Shown: in pieces, positions 41,964 through 49,672 of the stretch
How the letters are laid out: every line of letters starts with the position of its first letter
Position numbering within the stretch: the first letter of the stretch is position 1
NCBI GenBank assembly: GCA_021732995.1
Contig: JAKFWA010000007.1
Coordinates: 1 to 64,000 of the forward strand
Length of the DNA: 64,000 nt
DNA from: Planctomycetaceae bacterium
GTDB lineage: Bacteria; Planctomycetota; Planctomycetia; Planctomycetales; Planctomycetaceae
Direction: 5' to 3'
Position numbers and translations under genes: made by a program
Notes under the pieces: generated by a model
Seen by the model: the letters and a program-made list of their open reading frames with translations, nothing else
The model's database searches: none
What the model was told of the DNA's origin: nothing

Positions 41964-43904
41964 GTGACGGAACATTCCTGTCCCAATGCTGATCAACTTC
42001 GCGAGCTAGCCCTCGGACTCGGGGATCCCGCGCGGTTCGAAGCCGTCGCATTGCATGTCGAGGGGTGTGAGGACTGCCAGAAGCAGTTGGAGCAACTCGA
42101 TGAATCGATGGACCAGCTTGTGGACGAACTTGGAAGGTTGCGGACATCAACGTCGGTCGAGCGATCGAAGGGAGGCAAGACGGAACGCGAGCCGCTGGCC
42201 GAGGCGATTATTGCCAGCGTTTCTCAATCAGGCCGGATCGGATCACGAATTGCCGCTGATGCTGGGCGGGATCTCGCGCGTCGCCTGCTGGAGGGGGTCG
42301 TGCGGATCGATCGGTTTGAATTGCGATCTGAACTGGGGGTCGGCTCATTCGGCTACGTGTTTAAGGCTTGGGATCCACGACTCGAACGAGTGGTCGCGCT
42401 GAAGGTTCAGCGTGCGGGAAGCCTGGCTTCGAAGGAAGAGGCTGAGCGGTTCTTGCGTGAAGCGCGCAGCGCGGCCCAGCTCAAGCATCCGTCGATTGTC
42501 TCGCTGTATGAGACCGGCCAAACGGAAGACAACGTCTGGTTTTTGGTGTGCGAGCACATTGATGGCGAGACGCTGGAAGAGCGCTTGAAGGACGGAGCAC
42601 TCACACCGCTTCTGGGAGCTTCGATTGCGAGCGAGTTGGCCGGCGCGCTGCAGTATGCCCATGAGCAAGGGGTTGTGCACCGCGATGTCAAACCATCGAA
42701 CATTATACTCGATCGACAACAGCGGGCTCACGTCATGGACTTCGGCCTGGCCAAGCGTGACGCAGACGAGCAGACGATGACTTCCGACGGTCGTGTCCTC
42801 GGAACCCCGGCCTATATGTCACCCGAACAGGCCGCAGGGACATCGCATCAGGTCGATGCCCGCAGCGACATCTACAGCCTCGGCGTTGTCCTTTACGAGC
42901 TTCTGACGGGAGAGCGTCCGTTCCACGGCAACCGTCGTCTGTTGCTGTTGCAAGTACTGGAAGACGACCCGCGTCCCCCGCGAGCCGTGAAGCCGAACTT
43001 GCCGCGCGACCTGGAAGTGATTTGTTTGAAGGCGATGAGTAAGGCTCCCTCGCGGCGCTATCAGTCCGCCGGGGACATGGCCGACGATTTGCGAAGGTTC
43101 TTGCAGGGCCAGCCGATTCTCGCCCGACCGATGGGCTACAGCGAGCGGATGCTGCGCTGGTGCCGTCGGTATCCGCTGGCGGTCAGTGTACTCGTGGCCG
43201 TGATCATCGGGTCGGTCGCCGGGATGTCGTATTTGTCGAGCCTGTCGGAGTTCTTCGTCCGGCAGACGGCCCTCGAAAGCGCCCGCCTGGAAACGAAGAT
43301 GCTCGATGAGGTCTGGCGGTTCTACAGCGACGAGATTTCGGACATTGATCCCAGGATCACAAAGGTTGCCATTACCGAAAACTACCGCAACGTACATCCC
43401 GCTCTGCCGCTACCGGCGACGTTCGCGATCGATCTGGGGGAGCGAATCAGCCGCCGCAGTCCCGGCATGGAAGTGCGTGTGTTCAGCCGCTATCCGTGGC
43501 CGACTCGCAAAGACGGTGGACCACAGGACAAGTCCGATCGGGACGCCTTGCAATGGCTGGAAACACACGCCAAGCCGAACGACGACCCGGTATCGGAGTA
43601 TTCTGAATTTGTAGCGGACGACGGCCGCCGAAAACTTCTTTATTACAGTGCTCGCCACATGGAGAAAAGCTGCATTGGTTGCCACAACCATCCCGAGAGC
43701 CGCAGTCCCAAGAAGGACTGGAAGGAGGGAGACGTGGTGGGAGTTTTGAAAATTGTCCGTCCGCTCGACCGCGAGATCGATAATACGCAAGCGGGCCTGC
43801 GCGGCGCGTTCCTGATCATGGGGGCGATCTCGTTGCTGTTATTGATCATCAGTGCGGCAGTGATTGTTGCGACACAACGCAGGCGAAAGGCGGTGTCCGG
43901 ATGA
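41964..43904 (+). CDS. Ser/Thr kinase with zinc-finger-like N-terminus and haem sensor
   Basis: A ~646-aa transmembrane Hanks-type kinase (positions below count from an upstream TTG at 41883). Residues ~28-85 carry an anti-sigma-like zinc motif (HVEGCEDC, H-x3-C-x2-C). The kinase domain (~143-410) has GVGSFGYVFK, VALKV, VVHRDVKPSNIILD, MDFGLAK and GTPAYMSPEQAAG. Helix 1 is at ~430-450 (LAVSVLVAVIIGSVAGMSYL). An extracytoplasmic DUF3365/Tll0287-like domain (~455-640) contains the haem c motif CIGCH at ~596. Helix 2 is at ~641-665. I infer a redox, gas or haem-sensing kinase. The next gene, an ECF sigma factor, overlaps by 4 bases (ATGA). The GTG at 41964 is preferred (GGGAA upstream); ATG 41895 and TTG 41883 are alternatives. 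Confidence 0.88.
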   Translation: MTEHSCPNADQLRELALGLGDPARFEAVALHVEGCEDCQKQLEQLDESMDQLVDELGRLRTSTSVERSKGGKTEREPLAEAIIASVSQSGRIGSRIAADAGRDLARRLLEGVVRIDRFELRSELGVGSFGYVFKAWDPRLERVVALKVQRAGSLASKEEAERFLREARSAAQLKHPSIVSLYETGQTEDNVWFLVCEHIDGETLEERLKDGALTPLLGASIASELAGALQYAHEQGVVHRDVKPSNIILDRQQRAHVMDFGLAKRDADEQTMTSDGRVLGTPAYMSPEQAAGTSHQVDARSDIYSLGVVLYELLTGERPFHGNRRLLLLQVLEDDPRPPRAVKPNLPRDLEVICLKAMSKAPSRRYQSAGDMADDLRRFLQGQPILARPMGYSERMLRWCRRYPLAVSVLVAVIIGSVAGMSYLSSLSEFFVRQTALESARLETKMLDEVWRFYSDEISDIDPRITKVAITENYRNVHPALPLPATFAIDLGERISRRSPGMEVRVFSRYPWPTRKDGGPQDKSDRDALQWLETHAKPNDDPVSEYSEFVADDGRRKLLYYSARHMEKSCIGCHNHPESRSPKKDWKEGDVVGVLKIVRPLDREIDNTQAGLRGAFLIMGAISLLLLIISAAVIVATQRRRKAVSG

Positions 43905-44527
43905 CCGCTGACGACCTCCACAAAGACCGCCCCCGGACCGGCGGTTCGACATCGCGCAGTCTGCTGGAAGATGCGGGGCTCGCGGTCCCTGAGGCTTGGG
44001 AGCGGCTCGTGCGATTGTATGCACCACTGGTGGCCTCATGGTGTCGTCGCTGCGGCGCTGCAGAACAGGATGTGGTGGATTTACTGCAGGATGTGTTCGT
44101 GTCAGTGGCGGGTAATCTGGACCGTTTCCGCAAGGAACGCCCCGTTGATACTTTTCGTGGATGGCTCTTCACGATCACGCGCAACAAAGTCCGCGATCAC
44201 TTTCGCCGACGCGCTGCGGAGCCATTCGCGGTGGGAGGCTCTGAAGCCCTGCTCAAGCTGAATCAGATCCTTGACCCCAACATGAACAGCGAATTACTCC
44301 AGTTGACCGATGATGGAATTCTGGACGAGTTGCTGCGAAAGGCATTGGAGTCGATTCGAGGCGAGTTTCACGACCGGACTTGGCAGGCCTTCTGGGGAGT
44401 TGTCGTCCTCGGACGTGCTACCAGTGACGTTGCCGCGGATCTTGAAATGACTCCGGGTTCGGTTCGAGTTGCCAAGTCGCGTGTTCTGCTGCGGCTGCGG
44501 CGTGAATTGGGAGATGCCCCCGAGTAG
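43901..44527 (+). CDS. ECF-type sigma factor coupled to the haem-sensor kinase
   Basis: A 208-aa sigma-70-like factor. Region 2 spans ~35-105 (AWERLVRLYAPLVASWCRRC, DVVDLLQDVFVSVAGNLDRF, FRGWLFTITRNKVRDHFRRR). Region 4 spans ~145-200 (FHDRTWQAFWGVVVLGRATS, DVAADLEMTPGSVRVAKSRV). The DLLQDVFVSV and FRGWLFTITRNK motifs are typical of planctomycete ECF sigmas. Translational coupling (ATGA overlap) to a kinase carrying an anti-sigma-like zinc finger suggests the kinase is its regulator. Confidence 0.93.
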   Translation: MTADDLHKDRPRTGGSTSRSLLEDAGLAVPEAWERLVRLYAPLVASWCRRCGAAEQDVVDLLQDVFVSVAGNLDRFRKERPVDTFRGWLFTITRNKVRDHFRRRAAEPFAVGGSEALLKLNQILDPNMNSELLQLTDDGILDELLRKALESIRGEFHDRTWQAFWGVVVLGRATSDVAADLEMTPGSVRVAKSRVLLRLRRELGDAPE

Positions 44528-44596
44528 CTGTGTTGCGGCGTGCCAGTATTCGCTTCCCTCGCGACTGACTTGCCCCCAATTTTAGTACCAGGGATT

Positions 44597-44743
44597 ATGA
44601 GAGTTCGGGTTGGAGGATTTACTGGTTTAGATGCTTACGTATTAAGAAGCGATAACAGCGGTGAAGTTGAATTTCTAGGTGAATTGGAGACTCGGGAGCT
44701 TGCGGATCACATCTTTGAATTGAAACCTGATAGCCCTGATTGA
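44597..44743 (+). CDS. Hypothetical small protein
   Basis: A 48-aa frame (MRVRVGGFTGLDAYVLRSDN ... ELADHIFELKPDSPD) with AGGG just upstream of the ATG. The DNA is more AT-rich than its neighbours. It ends in Pro/Asp-rich sequence. No family is recognised, and it may not be translated. Confidence 0.3.
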   Translation: MRVRVGGFTGLDAYVLRSDNSGEVEFLGELETRELADHIFELKPDSPD

Positions 44744-44819
44744 GCTTGCAGGATGCGTTTCAGGCCCGGCACAACGGTCTTAGACGCCGACAAACAACGG
44801 AGTCGCTGTGCGAGAACTT

Positions 44820-44850
44820 GGGAGGGCGATGCTCCTGCCTCCCGAACTCT
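44820..44850 (+). repeat. Decayed fragment of the ~205-bp element
   Basis: GGGAGGGCGATGCTCCTGCC followed by TCCCGAACT matches the core and exit of the element at 33961-34032, with the intervening arm deleted. Confidence 0.5.
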
Positions 44851-44876
44851 GCCTGTTGCAGTTCTTTGTTTGCGTC

Positions 44877-46193
44877 TTACGGTTTCAATTCTGCATTCGC
44901 GATGCCACTAGTGCCCGGGAGGAAAAGGTTGTTGGAGAAGTGCAAGCCTCGCGGGGCGTTTGGTTCGCCTTCGATGCGAACGGCATAGCGGTACCTTGGC
45001 TGGCCGATGCTGTGCAACACGTTTCCTTGAATGATCACGTCCGAGAGGGGCGGATCAGTTGGCTCCTGCCCGTGGTCAAATCGGATGGGTGAATTCTCAT
45101 TTCCCCAGATCCAGCTTGCGTCGCCGTGGCCGAAGCTGGAAACGATATTATTGGAGATGATCGAGCCGCCGTCGGTATTCTCCGCGTGAGACGCGACGCC
45201 CGGCATCAAGCCAATCGCCCACAAGCTGTTCTTGACGAACTGATTCCCTGTAATGAGCACGTTGCATGATCCATGCATCGCCTTCATACCAATGAACGAA
45301 TTCGCCACCACGTTGTTGGCGACGATGACTCGATCACAGTGTAGATCGATGCCCTGCGCGGCGTTCTCGACGTGGTTTCCGAGAATGCGTGTGAGGTCGC
45401 TGACCTCAGGCGCAGTGACAATGATCGCTGAGCCTTGTTGCCAATTATCCGTGTAAGCCGTGTCCCACAATTTCGGATTGACCAGGCGGCCCTTCATGGG
45501 ATTCTTCTTGACCCAATCTCCGAGCTTGTGCTTCTCCTTGATCTCAGGCGTCGGCCGCAGGATTTCTTCGATGACGCGATTGCTCTCGATCAATGTTCCT
45601 TTGGAATGCTTCACGCCGATGCCCGTGCCGTCGGTGCAGTTGAACGCGTAGCCCCAGTTGGCGTCAGCCGTACGGTCATCCACAGAAACTCGCATATAAT
45701 TACGAACAAGGCAGCGGCTGATACGGGCTCCCACGCAGTCTCGCAGAGAGATCGCGGCAGCAACCGTCCGGTTATCAACGACGCGCACGTTGTCGATGAC
45801 GAGGTGACGACAATTGATCGACAGAATTCCTTCCTTGGAGGTGTCCTGATTTCCTTCTGGACGAGTCAGAGTCAGATCCCGCACCTCCACGTCAGCGGAG
45901 TTCTCAATCTCAATGATCGGCTGCTCCGGGTTCTGCTGAATGATGCGACCGGGCCCATACAACCCTGAGCGATCTTTATAGATGCGAATCTTCGCCGAGA
46001 TCGGATAGTCGCCCGCCGGCACATAGACCATCCGATTCGGGTTGGCATCCACTGCGGCCTGAATCGAAGAATAGGCCGCGACTGATACATCCCCGCGCTG
46101 AGCTTGATCGCCAGCAGCCAGCTTGAAAGTGCCTGCTCCCAGCACAACCACGGAGACCAACAGCAGAGAGCGGAATCGACAAAGATGCTTCAT
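44877..46193 (-). CDS. Exported right-handed parallel beta-helix protein
   Basis: A ~438-aa protein with a signal peptide (FRSLLLVSVVVLGAGTFKLA). It then has the pectate-lyase-type opening SSIQAAVDANPNRMVYVPAG / DYPISAKIRIYKDRSGLYGP and repeated helix rungs (ADVEVRDLTLTRPEGNQDTS, ILSINCRHLVIDNVRVVDNR, VIVANNVVANSFIGMKAMHG, NVLITGNQFVKNSLWAIGLM, SDVIIQGNVLHSIGQP). These proteins are typically extracellular polysaccharide-binding or -cleaving; no catalytic residues can be assigned. I chose the ATG at 46193; the frame is open to 46256. A decayed partial duplicate lies at 48690-49214. Confidence 0.88.
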   Translation of the reverse strand: MKHLCRFRSLLLVSVVVLGAGTFKLAAGDQAQRGDVSVAAYSSIQAAVDANPNRMVYVPAGDYPISAKIRIYKDRSGLYGPGRIIQQNPEQPIIEIENSADVEVRDLTLTRPEGNQDTSKEGILSINCRHLVIDNVRVVDNRTVAAAISLRDCVGARISRCLVRNYMRVSVDDRTADANWGYAFNCTDGTGIGVKHSKGTLIESNRVIEEILRPTPEIKEKHKLGDWVKKNPMKGRLVNPKLWDTAYTDNWQQGSAIIVTAPEVSDLTRILGNHVENAAQGIDLHCDRVIVANNVVANSFIGMKAMHGSCNVLITGNQFVKNSLWAIGLMPGVASHAENTDGGSIISNNIVSSFGHGDASWIWGNENSPIRFDHGQEPTDPPLSDVIIQGNVLHSIGQPRYRYAVRIEGEPNAPRGLHFSNNLFLPGTSGIANAELKP

Positions 46194-46249
46194 GAGTTTC
46201 GAGTGGGTTCGAGAGGATGACTCGTCGTGCACAGCCACGTTGCAATCCG

Positions 46250-46505
46250 CAGCCATGATCGCGTTCCCACGTGGCCGCCGAAAGTGTCCACCGCATGAGC
46301 GATCGCTCGAACCGAACGCCTGAAGGAAAGCATCCAGAAAAACATCCGGCGGTCACGCAGGGCGGTTCACACTCCCATCCTGACGGCTGCCCGCGCGGTG
46401 AGAGTCGCGAGAAGTGGCGTCGATTGACGCTCGCGTAACGTCAAGCCTCTTGTCGTAGCGGGACCGGGACACGATAGACCGCAGGCGGTCGATCGCAACC
46501 AGATC
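46250..46505. repeat. Upstream flank of the beta-helix gene, copy 1
   Basis: About 255 bp (GATCGCGTTCCCACGTGGCC ... GACCGCAGGCGGTCGATCGC) that recurs at 48441-48690, with blocks such as GCATCCAGAAAAACATC conserved. It probably contains the beta-helix gene promoter. Confidence 0.65.
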
Positions 46506-46606
46506 GCTCAGATTAGATGCGACCACGCTTTATCGGGAAAAAGGCACAGCGCAAACGCCGTGAAGGAGATGGCTTATAAGCGATGACGGAACTTTGACGC
46601 GAATTA

Positions 46607-46636
46607 TTGCAAAACGGCGCAGCATGCGCATACATA
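46607..46636 (+). promoter_or_regulatory. Candidate sigma-70 promoter for the HesB-like/RRM pair
   Basis: TTGCAA (46607-46612) and TACATA (46631-46636) are 18 bp apart, in an AT-rich patch. If active, it gives a ~425-nt untranslated leader before the ATG at 47067. The assignment is by eye only. Confidence 0.35.
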
Positions 46637-47066
46637 ATCGAGTACACTTAGAGGGTTAACGCGCATAGCGTGTTGTTCAGTCTGATTCTTGTGAGACTGC
46701 CCACGGCTCGAAAAGCGAGTCCTTTGCTCTCTCATTGGCAGTTGGCGTGTTGGGATTAGAACGAACTTAAGGCTTCTGTTTGCCTGACGGCTCTAATTGC
46801 ACGCTACGTCACTCACTGACGTCTCACTATCCCGCACTGGGCTTGTTGCGGGTCGCGAAGCAGTTTGGTTGATTCAACCCTGCATCCAGGATGGATTCTT
46901 TCTCCCTTGGGGGAAGCTGTTGATCAGTCAGACGGCCGCTCATTTTCTCGAACCGCTGTGCTGAGTCGCCTGAGGGTGCGTTTTGACAACGCTCACCTGA
47001 CCCGCCCTTTTACCAGGGCTCAAATCGCGACGAATCGCGTTTGTGCTCATCTACGAAGGAATTGGA
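46637..47066 (+). other. Long leader region upstream of the HesB-like/RRM genes
   Basis: About 430 bp without a supported gene, rich in pyrimidine tracts and short inverted repeats (AACGCGCATAGCGTGTT; TGACGTCTCACT near ACTCACTGACG). It could be the untranslated leader of the following two-gene operon. The overlapping frame at 46865-47128 is not supported. Confidence 0.4.
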
Positions 47067-47363
47067 ATGCTGACGATCACCGATGCCGCTTGGGCGCGCC
47101 TTTCAGAACTGCAGTCGACGCGACCTGATATCAAGGCCGTGCGACTGATTCATGACAAAGTGCGCGTGAAGTGCCACCGAGGCATTCAAAAAGCGAAGGA
47201 TGAGGTCATGGAGCAAGATGGCAGGCCTTTACTGCTGATGTCACCCACAGTGGCCAGACAACTTTCTGGACAGACACTTGATGCGCCTGACACCAAACAT
47301 GGTCCGCGGCTTCGCCTGAAGCCCATCAATCCACGACAGAAAAAAGAGAACTACGTCGTCTAA
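47067..47363 (+). CDS. HesB/IscA-like fold protein lacking the cysteines
   Basis: A 98-aa protein that follows the HesB/IscA (A-type iron-sulfur carrier) strand order: MLTITDAAWARLSELQSTR, KAVRLIHDKVRVKCHRG, DEVMEQDGRPLLLMSPTVAR, QLSGQTLDAPDTKHGPRLRL. The three cluster-binding cysteines of the family are absent; the only cysteine (VKCHRG) is not in a family position. It therefore probably does not carry Fe-S clusters. The start has AAGGA 7 bases upstream. Its stop codon overlaps the start of the RRM gene by one base, so the two are coupled. Confidence 0.6.
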   Translation: MLTITDAAWARLSELQSTRPDIKAVRLIHDKVRVKCHRGIQKAKDEVMEQDGRPLLLMSPTVARQLSGQTLDAPDTKHGPRLRLKPINPRQKKENYVV

Positions 47364-47689
47364 TGACAAGAATCTTTGTTGGAAATTTGCCACACGCTGC
47401 AACCGAGTCGGAAGTCCTGTCTCTGTTCGCACGCTATGGCCGAGTTTCCTCCGTACAAATCAAGACAGATCCCGCCACCAGCAGGCCTCGCGGTTTTGCT
47501 TTCGTGACGATGCCATCCATGGAGGATGCCGAGGAAGCCATTGTCAGTCTGTCTAAGACAACAATGAACGGTAGAACGCTGACGATCAACGAGGCCCAGG
47601 CGCGGCCCGAAGGCGCCCCGCGTAACGGCTCTTCGAGCACATCGCGAAATAGCGCGCTCGCGATGTTCGGAGCGCTCCATAGTGATTAG
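47363..47689 (+). CDS. RRM-type RNA-binding protein
   Basis: A 108-aa protein with one RNA-recognition motif. RNP2 is IFVGNL (residues 4-9) and RNP1 is RGFAFVTM (43-50). The surrounding fold is intact (ATESEVLSLFARYGRVSSVQ, EDAEEAIVSLSKTTMNGRTL). The C-terminus is a short Ser/Arg/Gly-rich tail. Bacterial RRM proteins of this type bind single-stranded RNA and are often cold- or stress-regulated. It is coupled to the HesB-like gene and preceded by a long leader. Confidence 0.93.
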   Translation: MTRIFVGNLPHAATESEVLSLFARYGRVSSVQIKTDPATSRPRGFAFVTMPSMEDAEEAIVSLSKTTMNGRTLTINEAQARPEGAPRNGSSSTSRNSALAMFGALHSD

Positions 47690-47692
47690 GCC

Positions 47693-48010
47693 TCGCATCG
47701 TCTTATTTTATTGGGTGACTCAATTACCGTCGGATGCCCGGAAACCGGCGTGACGGCTCAAACGACATACCCCAGTTGTTTGAAAAAACTGCTTGATGCT
47801 GAGGGGGTCGACGTTGAACTGATCGTCAGCGCGCTGCATGGCGTCTACATGCAGTATGCAGTGCGGCGCTTCGAGCGAATGGTTGGCCGCCACAAGCGAT
47901 GCTTGACGCCGTGAAAAATGCGTATGCGGAAAGTCTGCCGGATGATGACCTCGTTGATCACATCGATTCCGACAACGCGTTTCGGCTCGACATTGGGGCG
48001 AGGGATAAAC
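47693..48010 (+). pseudogene. SGNH/GDSL hydrolase remnant
   Basis: LLGDSITVGCPETGVTAQTT (catalytic-serine block I of SGNH hydrolases) followed by YPSCLKKLLDAEGVDVELIV is preserved at 47705-47890. A break before LLGDS needs a frameshift to reach a plausible start (PRIVL). A second frame (47899 on) carries AESLPDDDLVDHIDSDNAFR, resembling block V, but with Asp where the catalytic His of DHIH is expected. The middle ~80 residues are missing. I read it as a decayed gene. Confidence 0.45.
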
Positions 48011-48113
48011 ACTCAGAACGCCAATTTCAATTTTCTGCTACGTGGCGACTAGACCGTTATCAAATCTCGTCTGCCCCAATACTCACGTCCGGGCGCCCCT
48101 CACAGGATCCCTT

Positions 48114-48266
48114 ATGAAAACGCTGGTAGTTCTCCTGACATTCATCGTGATATCAAGCATCGGATTCGCGACGTTAAGCGGTGTCATGCACGCCGTGAGT
48201 ATGTGGGTCCTTATCGGAGCGTCAACCATTGCGATCGGCGTGCTGGTGACTGGCGTGGCCGATTAG
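48114..48266 (+). CDS. Small membrane protein
   Basis: A 50-aa hydrophobic protein (MKTLVVLLTFIVISSIGFAT, then MWVLIGASTIAIGVLVTGVA) with two predicted transmembrane segments. AGGATC lies 6 bases before the ATG. No family is recognised. Confidence 0.5.
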   Translation: MKTLVVLLTFIVISSIGFATLSGVMHAVSMWVLIGASTIAIGVLVTGVAD

Positions 48267-48440
48267 GCGGCGCTCAAAGCTGCCGTTGAGCTGTGATTAG
48301 CTCGACTCCCGCTCCAGAAAAATCACTGAGGGGCGTCCTCGGCGCTGCGAGAGATCCGCTCTGCGGTAAATCTGTAGCCACACACGCATGTCTTGTGACG
48401 TCCCTGAAGTAGCGAATTGCACTGAGGCCAGAGCTGACCG

Positions 48441-48690
48441 GAGCCATGATCGTGTTCCCACGCGGCCGCCGAAGGTGTTCACCGAATTATCCGTTGTTCG
48501 AACCCGACGCCTCATGGAACGCATCCAGAAAAACATCTGACGGTTGCGCAGGGCGATTCGGATGCCATCTTGGCGGCTACCGGCGGCGAGAGTCGCAAGA
48601 GGCTGCGTGGATGGACGGTCGCACGACCTCAAGCCGCTTGTCACCACACGATCTCGATCGATCGCCTGCGGTCAATCGGGGCCAGCCGCG
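48441..48690. repeat. Duplicate of the beta-helix upstream flank
   Basis: Corresponds to 46250-46505 (GATCGTGTTCCCACGCGGCC ... GATCGCCTGCGGTCAATC). Its right end is fused directly into the interior of a truncated beta-helix gene copy at CGCAGTCTCGCAGAG, so it came from a further copy since deleted. Confidence 0.65.
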
Positions 48691-49214
48691 CAGTCTCGCA
48701 GAGAGATCGCGGGAGCAACGTCCGATTATCAACGACTCGCACGTTTTCGATGACGAGGTGACGACAGTTGATCGACAGAATTCCCTCTTTGCTGGTGTCC
48801 TGATTTCCTTCCGGACGAGTCAGGGTCAGATCCCGCACCTCCACGTCAGCGGAGTTCTCAATCTCAACGATCGGTTGCTCCGGGTTCTGCTGAATGATTC
48901 GACCGGGCCCAAACAACCCTGAGCGATCTTTGTGGATGCGGATCTTCGCCGAGATCGGATAGTCGCCCGCCGGCACATAGACCATCCGATTCGGGTTGGC
49001 GTCCACGGCCGCCTGAATCGAAGAGTATGCCGCGACTGATACATCCCCGCGCTGAGGCTGATCGTCAGCAGCCAGCTTGAAAGTGCCAGCTCCAAATATG
49101 ACCACGGTGCCCAACAGCAGAGAGCAGAATCGACAAAGATGCTTCATGAGTTCCGAGCGGGTTCGAGAAGGGGACTCGTCGTGCACAATCACGTTGCAGT
49201 CCGCAGTCATGATC
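48690..49214 (-). pseudogene. Truncated duplicate of the beta-helix gene
   Basis: The first ~170 residues match the gene at 44877-46193 at ~90% (SSIQAAVDANPNRMVYVPAG, DYPISAKIRIHKDRSGLFGP). A one-base deletion after VRVVDNRT shifts the frame, and the sequence stops at the fusion with the duplicated flank. The rest of the beta helix is missing. Signal peptide and start region are intact, so a short secreted fragment could still be made. Confidence 0.8.
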
Positions 49215-49324
49215 GTGTTCCCACGCTGCTGCCGCGAGTTAGGAACTCCACAGAGGCCTAGGATCACCAGAGTTCATTCTCGATGCCGTGATTTCAAGAG
49301 AGTGAATAATTCGGGGGCTACAAA

Positions 49325-49365
49325 CACCAACAGGAGTAATGAGGTCCTCATTACTCCTGTTGGTG
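49325..49365. repeat. Perfect 41-bp palindrome
   Basis: Two 20-base arms, CACCAACAGGAGTAATGAGG and CCTCATTACTCCTGTTGGTG, flank a single central base. It could extrude as a cruciform or fold as a hairpin RNA. It lies downstream of the 28-aa micropeptide frame on the minus strand; no T-run follows. Confidence 0.85.
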
Positions 49366-49410
49366 GCTCTGCCAGCCACGGATGAGTCAGTGACCGCGGG
49401 CCGTCGGGTA

Positions 49411-49497
49411 TTAATGCCCCTGAAAGTAGATGCCGACCGCACCGACCAGTACCAACACGTGACCAACCAAATAGCACCCCCATGCAATTCCAATCAT
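49411..49497 (-). CDS. Candidate 28-aa membrane micropeptide
   Basis: The frame encodes MIGIAWGCYLVGHVLVLVGA followed by VGIYFQGH, a single hydrophobic helix with a short polar end. GGAG lies ~9 bases upstream of the ATG. The perfect palindrome at 49325-49365 is ~45 bp downstream. It is too short to judge by homology alone. Confidence 0.35.
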   Translation of the reverse strand: MIGIAWGCYLVGHVLVLVGAVGIYFQGH

Positions 49498-49672
49498 GAT
49501 CGCGATCTCCAGTAAGAGCGGGATTGAACGACATCAGGTTGACGTTCAACTCAAGCCGGTCACGCAACTGGAATTCAAGAGCTGAACTGTGGAACCTCAG
49601 CTACCTGCGAGCAAACTCCAAGCTGGCATAGAGTTAGCGACGGCGTCAAACTTTTTGATGGGTGGCTCTGTA

